From: Erinaceus europaeus | Lineage: Eukaryota; Chordata; Mammalia; Eulipotyphla; Erinaceidae | Length of the DNA: 64,000 nt | NCBI RefSeq assembly: GCF_950295315.1 | Contig: NC_080177.1 | Location: forward strand, 76,519,786-76,583,785 | Direction: 5' to 3' | Shown: one piece after another, positions 27,022-38,237 of the stretch | Position numbering within the stretch: the stretch's first letter is position 1 | Layout of the letters: each line of letters starts with the position of its first letter | Notes under the pieces: generated by a model | Database searches by the model: none | Seen by the model: only the letters and a program-made list of their open reading frames with translations | Told to the model about the DNA's origin: nothing | Made by a program: the position numbers and the translations under genes

Positions 27022-27108
27022 GTTCATCCCTGAGGCACCATAGGTCCCTGGTTCAACACCTAGCACCACCATAAACCAGAGCTGAGCGGTGTTCCAGTGA
27101 AAAAGAAA
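27022..27108 (+). mobile_element. SINE-D, 5'-truncated
   Basis: Starts TTCATCCCTGAGGCACC. Confidence 0.75.
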
Positions 27109-27137
27109 AGAAAAAAGGAAATATATAAATTAAAAAG

Positions 27138-27319
27138 GAGGGGTGGGTGGTGGCGCACCTGGTTGAGTGCACATGTTACAATGCGCAAGGACCCAGGTTC
27201 GAGCCCCCAGTCCCCAGCTTCAGGAGGAAAGCTTTGCAAGTTGTGAAGCAGTGCTGCAGGTGTCTGTCTCTCTCCCTCCCTATCACCCCCATCCTTCTCA
27301 ATTCCTAGCTATCTCTACC

Positions 27320-27375
<56 letters not shown>

Positions 27376-27452
27376 AGAAACAGTGTATTCATCCTGGAGG
27401 CAGCAAGCCCTATATAACCGAGTAATAAGTAACCCTGATGGCAATTTTTTAA
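27138..27452 (+). mobile_element. SINE-B, extended, split by a TA repeat
   Basis: (TA)n at 27326-27371 sits between body and cassette. Confidence 0.85.
27326..27371. repeat. (TA)n inside a SINE-B
   Basis: 23 units between SINE body and 3' cassette. Confidence 0.95.
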
Positions 27453-27540
27453 AAAGCCAATTGTACAAGCAGAACTTATATTGAGCAGAACTCTGATAAA
27501 CCTTAGTCTCTACCTTTGCTTTAGAAGAGAATAGAAGGAG

Positions 27541-27672
27541 TAGAACGTAGCTAGCATAAGGTTTATGCAAACAGACTCTTATACCTGAGGCTCCAAAGTC
27601 CCAGGTTCAAGCCCCTACACCACCATAAGCCAGAACTCAACAGCGCTCTGGTTTAAAAAATAATAATAATAA
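27541..27672 (+). mobile_element. SINE-D
   Basis: AAT-rich tail. Confidence 0.82.
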
Positions 27673-27680
27673 TTTAATTT

Positions 27681-27801
27681 GTGGTCCGGGAGGTGGCGCA
27701 GTGGTAAAGCTTTGGACTCTCAAGCATGAGGTCCCCAGTTCGATGTGTCAGAGTGATGTCTGGTTCTTTCTCTCTCCTCTTATCTTTCTCATAAATAAAC
27801 A
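27681..27801 (+). mobile_element. SINE-C
   Basis: Clean head, missing about 20 bp after the B box; followed by a purine tract. Confidence 0.88.
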
Positions 27802-27870
27802 AAGGAGAGGGGGGAGAGAGGGGGAGGAGAGGAGAGGGAGGGAGAGAGAGAGAGAACAGAAGGAAAGTAT
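27801..27870 (+). repeat. Purine (GA) tract upstream of GEMIN2 promoter
   Basis: Almost pure purine strand ending about 80 bp before the first NRF1 site. Confidence 0.85.
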
Positions 27871-27939
27871 CAATCAGAAACTGCAGAACCAGTTTTTACC
27901 AGGAACTATAGTTGTACCACCGGAGCCTTAATGTTGGGA

Positions 27940-28076
27940 CAACGAGCAGGTTCGCGCATGCGCGCGAGTGTCACCGCCGTCTCCCGCTCAACTCCGCAGC
28001 GGCAGAAGTTCTTGTGCGCCTGCGCTGTGACCTAGATTTGGCGCATGCGCTGAGCGGCCTGTCTGGGTGGAACACC
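27940..28076 (+). promoter_or_regulatory. GEMIN2 TATA-less NRF1-type promoter and 5' UTR
   Basis: GC-rich segment after repeat-only DNA. It holds a perfect NRF1 consensus CGCGCATGCGCG at 27953-27964, a near copy TGCGCCTGCGCT at 28015-28026 and a second core GCGCATGCGC at 28041-28050. There is no TATA box; the start site is not determinable here. Confidence 0.7.
28045..28053 (+). other. Minimal upstream ORF ATG-CGC-TGA before GEMIN2
   Basis: An AUG 32 nt before the GEMIN2 start is followed by one codon and TGA. It sits where the human AUG that begins MRRAELAGLKT would be. The spacing of 32 rather than 33 nt also removes the frame relation. Confidence 0.6.
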
Positions 28077-28213
28077 ATGGCGTGGGTGCCCGCGGAGTCT
28101 GCGGTGGAGGAGTTGATGCCGCGGTTGTTGCCGGTGGAGCCCTGCGATCTGACCGAAGGGTTCGACCCCTCCGTCCCCCCGAGGACGCCTCAGGAGTATC
28201 TGAGACGCGTGCA
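28077..28213 (+). CDS. GEMIN2: GEMIN2 exon 1 (coding part)
   Basis: Encodes [20 protein letters not shown] through TPQEYLRRV plus CA of Gln46. Donor GTGCA|GTGAGTG. The 5' UTR lies in the NRF1-type GC-rich promoter. Confidence 0.97.
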
Positions 28214-31200
28214 GTGAGTGCCTCGGCCGCGGCGGTGGCGGACAGCCCGGCGGTTCCCCGCGCACAGCTGCACGTGGGCAGAGTCTGTGCACTTGCCCGC
28301 GTCCAGGTTCAGGGCCAAGATGTGCTTGCCAGACACTTTTTTTTTTTACTTTTAAAAATATTTTGATTTATTATTGGATAGAAATTGAGAAGTAGGCAGA
28401 GAGACACCTTGTGAAGTATTTCCCCTGCAGGTGGGGGCCAGGGGCTTGAACCCGGGTCCGTGCGCACTGTGATGTGTGCGCCACCGCCAGATACTTCCAA
28501 AACCGTCTGCTTCAGTTGTTTATTACTGTCTTGATTCAGTGGATAGAGACTGGCAGAAATCAAGAGGGAAGGGGGAGATCTAGAGGAAGAGGGGCAGAGA
28601 GACACCTGCAGCTCTGCTTGCAAAGCTTTTCCCCTGCAGGTGGTGACTGGGGCTCGAACCCAGGGCCTTGTGCATAGTGACACGTGCACTCAACCAGGTG
28701 CGCCACCACTCAGCTCCTCAATCGCAATTAAAGATTTTTTTTTTTCTTTCTGATTTTATAGTGTTACTGGTTTTGATGTCACCAGAACACACACTGATGG
28801 GCTGTGGCTTATGGTGGTGCAGGGCGCGGGGTGTGGAGGCTGGGAGCCTCAGGCAGGAGAGTCTGTTTGCACGACTGGTGTTCTCAGCCCGCCCCTGGCC
28901 CCTGACGGTACAATGAGCTGTAGCCGCTGACCTGCCCGTGATCAAAGCACAATGGTAACTACATGGTTTTGTATCCATTACTCACTTGTAGGATCGAAGC
29001 AGCTCAATGTCCAGATGTTGTGGTAGCTCAGATTGACCCAAAGAAGTTGAAAAGGAAGCAAAGTGTAAATATCTCTGTGAGTTTCATTATCCATCAGTTT
29101 GTTTGTTTGTTTTTTCTTAATTGGAGTGGGTTAATGGTTTCACAGTGGACAGTAAAATACAGTAGTTGTTACGCGTGTAACATTTCTCAGTTTTCCACAT
29201 AACACTCTGAACTCCCCTAGGTCCTCCTCTGCCATCATGTTCCAGGACCCATCAGGGGATTTTTACTTCCACAAATGAAAAGACCAAGTCCCTTCCGATA
29301 GTACTTGACAGTAGTACTTATGGTTGGGGAAGATCTGACAGGGCCGGCAAATAGCCCACTAGGGTAGTGTATCGCTTTGCCGTGTGCTCTAGCCAGGCTT
29401 CAGCGGGCACCCACTGTATTGAAGGAAGTCCAGGTGCTGCTGTCTTTCTCTCTCTCTCTCTGACTCTCATTAAAATAAAGTATAATAGGGAGTCAGGCGG
29501 TAGCGCAGCGGGGTAAGCGCACATGGCGCAAAGCGCAGGGACCGGCGTCAGGATCCCGGTTCGAGCCCCCGGCTCCCCACCTGCAGGGGAGTCGCTTCAC
29601 AGGCGGTGAAGCAGGTCTGCAGGTGTCTGTCTTTCTCTCCCCCTCTCTGTCTTCCCCTCCTCTCTCCATTTCTCTCTGTCCTATCCAACAACAATGACAT
29701 CAATAACAATAACTACAACAATAAAAAAAAAACAAGGGAAAATAAATAAATATTAAAAAAACCAAAAAACAAAACAATTTTTTCTTAATTCTAGAAACTG
29801 AGTTATCTTATACTTCCTAGCTACTTGTACATTGTAAACATTTTCATTCATTCATTTATTCATCACCTAATCTAATTAAGCAACTAGATTGTTCTGGGCT
29901 ATGGAAATAGAACAGAATGAGTCAGAAAAGGTCCCTACACTGTACAACTTATATTCTCCTAAGGCAGACAGTAAACAAGCAAACATATTTGGTAATATAA
30001 CTGACTTTTCTACCTTGTGACTATTCCTTGGACTAAAGTTAACTTATATAGTAACCAATAAATAGCAAGGAAAATTACTTTTCATGGAGTGGTCACAGAA
30101 AGTCTCTAGGAGATGATATTTAACCTAAGGTCAAAGGAGAGCAGCAGGGTTTTTTTGTGTTTTAATATTTATTTATTCCCTTTTGTTGCCCTTGTTTTAT
30201 TTCTGTTGTTATTGATGTCATCATTGTTAGGTAGGACAGAGAGAAATGGAGAGAGGAGGGAAAGACAGAGAGGGGGAGAGAAAGACAGACACCCGCAGAC
30301 CTGCTTTACCACCTGTGAAGCGACTCCCCTGCAGGTGGGGAGCCAGGGGCTCGAACCCAGATGCTTATGCCGGTCCTTGTGTTTTGCGCCACGTGCGCTT
30401 AACCCGCTGCGCCACCGCCGGACTCCTGAGCAGCAGTTTTAAAACTGATAAGACCTTTGCCTTTTATAATCTAAGTGATTCCTTAATCTGATGTTTATAA
30501 CCAAGGAATTTTAATTCAGACACAATTGTTTTGTTAATAGACAATGCTGTCTTATGTATCGGCTTTTTAAAAGTAACAACACTAAGTTTTATAAGGCATC
30601 GTCCAATAATTGTGAAATATGTCTTGTTTTGTAAAGCAGAACACTCTAGAGAATCGTTATTGAAGTACATTTTGCTCATACTAGGGTACTTTGTTCTGAA
30701 TATCTCTCCACTGCCTCAAACTATTATGCTACTTTGAAAATGTATGAATAGATTATACCTCCAGTGTTCAGATAATTTAGAATTTCTTAGAAAGTTCCAA
30801 CTACAGGGGCCCTGGGTAGTAGTGCAGCCAGTTGAGCATATACATTACAGTGTACACTGACCAGTGTACACATACATTACAGTGTACCAGTGTAGAGCCT
30901 GCCTACAATGAAACAGGTCTACAGGCATCTTTCACCCCTATATCCTCTTCCCTTTCAGTTTTTCTTTGTCATAGCAAACAAAAAGAAAGAAGAAGGAAAA
31001 AGAGAGAGTCGCGAGAAAAAGGCTACCAGGAGCAGTAGATTTGTAGTACCAGCACCAAGCTTGCCTCATTGATTACCCTGGTGGCAATAAAAAAGAGAGA
31101 TGGGCCGGGTGGTGGCACACCTGGTTGAGCGCAAATGTTACAGTGCACAAGGAACTAGGTTCAAGCCCCCAGTCCTCACCTGCAGGGGGAAAGCTTCACG

Positions 31201-34200
31201 AGAGTTGAAGCAGTGTTGCAGATGTCTCTGCCTTTCACCCTCTCTTAACTCCCCTTCCCCTCTCGATTTCTGACTGTCTCTATCCAATAAATAAATAAAG
31301 ATAATTAAAAAAATTTTTAAAAAGAGAAACTTCCCACTAGAGGCCACTCATATTGTTCTTATTAAAGCGACCGCGTAAGTTCTTTTCCTAGTATCATAGG
31401 TAGTAACATAAACGCCTACAGTATTTTTTTAAGTAGCTCATTCTTTTTCTTATGATTTTATTTATTTATTTATATTCCCTTTTTGTTGCCCTTGTTTTAT
31501 TGTTATAGTTATTGTTGCTATTGATGTTGTTGTTGTTGGATAGAACAGAGAAATGGAGAGAGGAGGGGAGACAGGGAGGGGGAGAGAAAGACAGACACCT
31601 GCAGACCTGCTTCACCACCTGTGAAGTGACTCCCCTGCAGGCGGGGAGCTGGGGCTCGAACCAGGATCCTTATGCTGGTCCTTACGCTTTGTGCTACCTG
31701 CACTACCTGCGCTTAACCCGCTGCACTACCACCGGACTCCCAGATTTTATTTATTTATTAGTGAGAAAGATAGGAGGAAAGAGAAAGAACCAGGCATCGC
31801 TCTGGTACATGTGCTGCTGGGGATTGAACTTAGGACCGCATGCTTGAGAGTCCAATGCTTTATCCATTGTGCCAACACCTAGACCAGTATTTTTTATTTT
31901 TTTTTAGAGAGAGACACAGAGAGTGAAAGAAACCATAGCACCAAAGCTTTGAATGCAGTGAGACCTGGGCTCAAACCTGGATCACACTCATGGCAAAGCA
32001 CCACACTATTCAAGCGAGCTATTTTAGTGGTCCTCCTGTATAGTCTCACTCAGATACTCTTTGCTTCCTCACTTGTTTCTCCTTTTCTACAAGGGCATGA
32101 GCTCCCATAACATTCACTTTGATTCTGACATATCTGCACTTGTCTGCAGCTTTCAGGGTGCCAGCCTGCTCCTGCGGGGTACTCCCCCACACTTCAGTGG
32201 CAGCAGCAGCAAGTGGCACAGTTTTCAGCTGTTCGACAGGTGAGTGTTCTCCTTCCCTCCCTTCCTTCCTCCCTTACTAAGCTTTCGTTTGTTTTTATCT
32301 TTCCATCTTTATTTATTGGATAGAGACAGCCAGAAATCAAGTGAGAAGGGCATGATAGGGGGCGAGTCAGAGAGACACCTGCAGCCCTGCTTCCCCCCTG
32401 CAGGTGAGCATGGAGGCTGGAACCTTTAGGGCAGCCCCCCTGCTCCATCCTCCATTGCTGGTACTGTGGTCTGTTTACTTAATCATTGTTTTGCCTGAAA
32501 GATCCCCAGCTTTGATCTATCTTCTTTCTACCTGGAGACCCGCCCTGCCTGCAGGGCACATTAATCCCTCCAGTTAAAACCCTAGCAACCGTTGCTATGG
32601 AAGCTTTCTACCTTCCGGCTCTTTCCTTTTCTCCACCCCCTTTCCCAGCCATTTCCTTTTCCGACTTGCCACTTCCGGTTCTAAATATATAAAAGGTGTT
32701 GTCATCAATAAACACACATTGTGTTCCTGCTCTGCCATGAGTTCCTGGTCTCTCCTGCGGCGCTGCGCCCAGGTTGGCTCCAGTTGAGCTCTCCAACCCA
32801 GAGAGCACGTGCCCGGGGAGAAACACCCTCCCACTAGCCCGGCAGAACCTGTGTCCTTGTACATTGTAACATGTGCGCTCAACCAGGTGCTTCACCACCC
32901 GGCCACTCTAAGATTAATTTCTGAGAGAGAGAGAGAGAGAGGGAGAGAGGGAGAAACCTTAACATCAGAACCTTAACATGTGATGCTAAGGATTGAATTT
33001 GGGACTTCATGCCTGAGAGTCCAGTGCTTTATCCACTGGGCCACAGTAAGTGTACTTTAATAATTAAAGACCTTCACATCATATTATTGCAAGCCGCTCT
33101 GTTCATCAGAAGCCACAGGACTTTCTTCATTTTTTGCATAGTCCAAATGGTTTATCATCTGATAGTTGTTGCTTTTAATAATTAAAGACCTTCTTCCATC
33201 CTTCCATCTTCAAGATTTATTTCTGCCTTTAAATTTCAGTTGGAATAATGAGTTAATAATAATAATAATAAGTAGTGTCAGGGAGGCAGCTCTGAAGTAA
33301 ACACAGGACTTGCAATGCCTGTGTTTGAACCCTAGCACAACATATGCCAGAACCGAGTAGTAGTCAGTCTGTCTGTTGTTTGGAATCATTACAGTCGGAA
33401 ATGTAGTTTCTATATTTTAAGATTGTTCATAGTTATTCAATGGTTGCTTTATTTTCAGTAAACTGTTTGCTGAAGATCAGTTTCTAACTTTTTTTAATGC
33501 ATAAATTTTTAATTTAATTTTTTATTTATAAAAAGGAAACACAGACTAAACCATAGGATAAGAGGGGTACAACTTCACACAATTCTCACCACCAGAACTC
33601 CATATCCCATCCCCTCCCATGATAGCTTCCTATTCTTTAACCCTCTAGGAGTATGGACCCAGGGTCATTGTGGGATGCAGAAGGTGGAAGGTCTGGCTTC
33701 TGTAATTGCTTCCCCGCTGAACATGGGCGTTGGCAGGTCCATCCATACTCCCAGCCTGTCTCTCTCTTTCCTTAGTAGGGTGGGGTTCTGGGGAATCTGA
33801 GCTCCAGGACACATTGGTGGGGTTGTCTGTCCAGGGAAGTCTGGTTGACATCATGGTAGCATCTGTAACCTGGTGGTAAAAGAAAGAGTTAACATACAAA
33901 GCCAAACAAATTGTGGACCAATCATGAACCTAAAGGCTGGAATAGTGCAGATGAAGAGTTGGGGGAGTTTCTAACTTTTTCAAGTATTTTATTTACTTTA
34001 CTTTAATGAGAGATAGATACACCAATGTACTGTTTAGCTCTGGTTTTTTTTGCTAGGGTTTGAACCTGGACCCCAGAGCCTCAGGAGTAAAAGTCTTTTT
34101 TACAGAACCATCATGCTGTCTCCTCTTTCTTTAGAGTGTGAACAGAAATAGAACTCACTGGAAATCACAACAGTTGGATAGCAATGTGTCTATGGTATGT

Positions 34201-37200
34201 AAAATTTTCTTTTTACTTTGTATAATGTGGTCCTCTTTGAAAATAGTCCATATTTACTACCTGCCATAAGGGGGTCTCAGGGATTGAATCCATGTCCTGT
34301 GGGGCATCTGAAACACACGGGGCCTTATAGCCTGAGCTATTGCCTCAGCGCACAGACACACACCTACCTTATGTTTTGTTTTGTTCTGTTTCTTTTAGCC
34401 CAAACCTGAAGATGAAGAAGGCTGGAAAAAATTTTGTCTGGGCGAAAGGCTGTGTGCTGAAGGGGATGTCGGACCAGCTACAAGTGAAAATCCTGGAATA
34501 GATTATATTCAAGTAGGTTATATGTATATAAATAAAACAAAGTGTGTTCTGATTTTACTTTGTCATTTGGCCTAGTCAGCAGACTGCAGTCCACATCAAT
34601 CCAGTCTGCAACTTGTTTTTGTACAACTGATTTATATATATATATTTTTTTATGATTTTAAAGCATAAGTTTTTGGGGCCAAGTGGTGGCACACCTGGTT
34701 GAACGCATATGCGTGGACCCCATTCAAGCCCCAGCCCCCACCTGTCAGGGGAAGCACTGCTACAAGTATCTTTCTCCCTCTAACGCCCCTTCCCAATTTC
34801 TCTCTGCTTTACCAAATAAAATCAAATTTTTTAAAGTTTCCCATAAGTCAGTGCTACTTTCACAAAGAGAGCTCCCAGCAGTAAATTCCAAAGAGTGCTT
34901 TTCCATAAATCATATTAGGTGGTGGGGGGGGGGGCGGGTCCTCTTAATTCCTGAAAATGTTAGTTTTAGTTAAAGATGTTGAAATAGGGAGTCGGGTGGT
35001 AGCACAGCAGGTTAAGCGCAGGTGGTGCAATGCACAAGGACTGGCATAAGGATCCCGGTTCGAGCCCCCCCCCCCCCAATTGCAGGGAAGTCGCTTCACA
35101 AGCGGTGAAGCAGGTCTGCAGGTGTCTCTCTTTCTCTCCCCCTCTCTGTCTTCCCCTCCTCTCTCCATTTCTCTCTGTCCTATCCAGCAATGACGACATC
35201 AATAACAACAGCAATAATAACTACAACAATAAAACAACAAGGGCAACAAAAGGGAATTAATAAATATTTTAAAAGATTTTGAGATAATGAACAATGAGGG
35301 AGTTTTCTTTCTATCGCTACCTCTCTTTCTATCATTCTCTCTCACACACACACTCTCTCTCCTTCCCTCCCTTTTAAACCAGAGTAGTCCTCAGCTCTGG
35401 CTGATGGTGGTATGGGGGATTGAACTTGGTATGAATAAAAATGAAGCCTTGCCTCATAGAGCCACTTTGTAACTTTCTCTTTTTTCTTTCAGATTGGCTT
35501 TCCCCCTTTGCTTAGTATTGTTAGCCGAATGAATCAGGTACAGTAATGTAAATGATAAGGACATGTGCATCTGTAATGGGTATGAACACACATAGAGTTG
35601 ATTTACTGATTATATATGCAAGATCTTAACCTAAACAATAACAGGTTGTTTTTCTTAATGTATCTTATTTTAAAGAGAGAAAGATACAGAGAAACATCAG
35701 AGCACTGCTCAGCTCTGGTTTATTATAATGGTGCAGGGAATTGAACCTGGGACCTTTAAGCCTCAGACATGAGAGTCATTTGTATAACCATTATGCTGTC
35801 TCCACTAAATTTTTGTTGAATCTTGACTCATCCTATTTTTTTTTATGACTAATAGCAAACTTAGAGGTTGAGTAACTTGCAGGTGTATTTTTAGCTAGCT
35901 TTGTGGTGTGCTGTGTTTCAATTCCAGTTTTCTTTTTTTTTTTTTTTTTTCCCCTAATGTGGCTGGGGCCTTATGCATGGCCATGTGCAGTATTTTCACT
36001 GAGTGGTATCTCTGAGGCCAGTGTTTCATTGTTTATTTTAGAGAAGGGGGAGACGAAGAATGAGAAGAGAAGCCACAGCCCCACTCCACCATAAAGTGAG
36101 CTTCCCCAGTCTGTTCATGGTTCTCCCATGTGGGGCTGGGGCTTGAAGCCAGGACCTCCTGCATGAGGGTACCTCACCTCCTGGCATGGTGAGGTACCCT
36201 CTCAAGTGATTGTACTATCTTCCAACCTCCAGGACTGACCCCCCCTCCTTCCTGTGTGTCCATCCAGAGCCTCACAAGTGGGCATTTCACTGCTCTACGC
36301 TACTTTTCATTCTGATAGAGACAAACAGAAGCAGAGACATCACTGCACCTGAGTTTCTCTGGTGCGGTCACAGCACTCCTTATAAGGTGTGTCAAGGCTC
36401 AAACCTGGACCATGTGTGTGGCAAAGCAGCTGCTCTATCCTATAAATTATTCCTCTGGCTCCAAGAACTGCTCTTTAAATCTATATATACAGGGCCAGGT
36501 GGTGGTGCACCTGGTTAAGTGCACACATTACAGTGCACAAGGACCCAGGTTCAAGCCCCTGGTCAGAGAGAAATGGAGAGAGGAGGGGAAGACAGAGAGG
36601 GGGAGAGAAAGAGAGACATCTGCAGACCTGCTTCACCGTCTGTGAAGCGACTCCCCTGCAGGTGGGGAGCCGGAGGCTCAAGCAGGGATCCTTACACTAG
36701 GTGCCGTGTGCGCTTAACCCGCTGCGCTACGTACCGCCCAACCCCCACAGAGACTCTTTTAAGAGCAAGTAGAATTTTTTTTTTTTTTTAACAGAACACT
36801 GCTCAGCTCTGGCTTATGGTAATGCAGGGGATTGAACCTGGGACTTTGGAACCTCAGGCAGGAGAGTCTCTTTGCATAACCATTATGCTGTCTACCTCCG
36901 TTCAAGTGAAATTTTTTTTAGTGATTACAAACAGATCTTCAGCACTTACAACAAAGTATCAATATTTTGACTTGGTGGATAAAGCAGTGGACTCTCAAGC
37001 AGGAGGTCTCAAGTTCAGTCCCTGGCAGCACCTGTACTAGTGTGATGACTGGTTCTTTCTCTCTTTCCTCATATCATTCTCATTAATAGATAAAATTTAA
37101 AAAAGAAAAGAAAAGAAAATTGGTCTCAAAGCAACCTCAATGAATGAACTATCTTAACAAATTACTAGTTATAGTTTTCTGTGTAAGTCTAAGTGATGGG

Positions 37201-37688
37201 ATCATTTCAACTAAACTCAATGAAATTCATGTTGAAGATGTCACTGGTTTTGTCTGTCTGTTTTATCTAATCGAGTTCTTCTATCTGCTCTCTCCACCCC
37301 ACTTTTCAGGCGACGGTAACTAGTGTCTTGGAATATCTGAGTAATTGGTTTGGAGAAAGAGACTTTACTGCAGAGCTGGTAGTGTGCTGCATTTGTGGTT
37401 TGCTATTTACATAGTGTAATTTTGCGCATGCTCACTCTGTGTAACAGAAACCTCTGTGTATTGGCTTATCTTATATAAATGTATATTCATTGTACATTGC
37501 AAGCTCTACTCGTTTGCAGAAGTCTGTACTAGACTGTAAATCAACATACTTCTTCAATTGAGAAAATCTCGCTTTGAGACAAGGGGAAATGTCAGTGAAA
37601 GAGTCTGTACCCTGAGGCAGACTGCTCAGCTCCATGTAGACCAACAGCTGACAGACAGGTCACAAGCTGGTAGCCAGACTGCAAAGCC

Positions 37689-37740
<52 letters not shown>

Positions 37741-38158
37741 GATTTTATTTATTAATGAGAGGAGAGAAGAGTGAAAATCAGAGCATCACTATGCACATGT
37801 GATGCCAGGGATTAAAATTGTCTTGAAATCTCGTGCAATAAAGAAAATCACAAGTAGGGGCAGAGGGTGTTATAGCATAATGGTTGTGCAAACAGACTCT
37901 CATGCCTGAGGCTCCAAAGTCCCAGGTTTAATCCCCTGTACCACCATAAGCCAGAGCTGAACAGTGGCGCTCTAATTTAAAAAAAAAAAAAAATCAGGGT
38001 CCGGGTGGTGATGCACTGATAGAGTGCACATGTTAATGCACAAGGACCCAGGTTCAAGTCCCCTGTCCCCGCCTGCAGGGGGAAAGCTTTGCGAGTGGTG
38101 AAGCAATGCTGCAGGTAACACACTCTCCGCCTCTCTCTCTCCATCTCTCCCTCTCTCC

Positions 38159-38237
<79 letters not shown>

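Noticed and set aside
27912..28076. 55-codon in-frame extension upstream of the GEMIN2 start
   Set aside because: It has no ATG; only a TTG opens it. The ACCATGG at 28074 is the first in-frame AUG and matches the conserved protein start.
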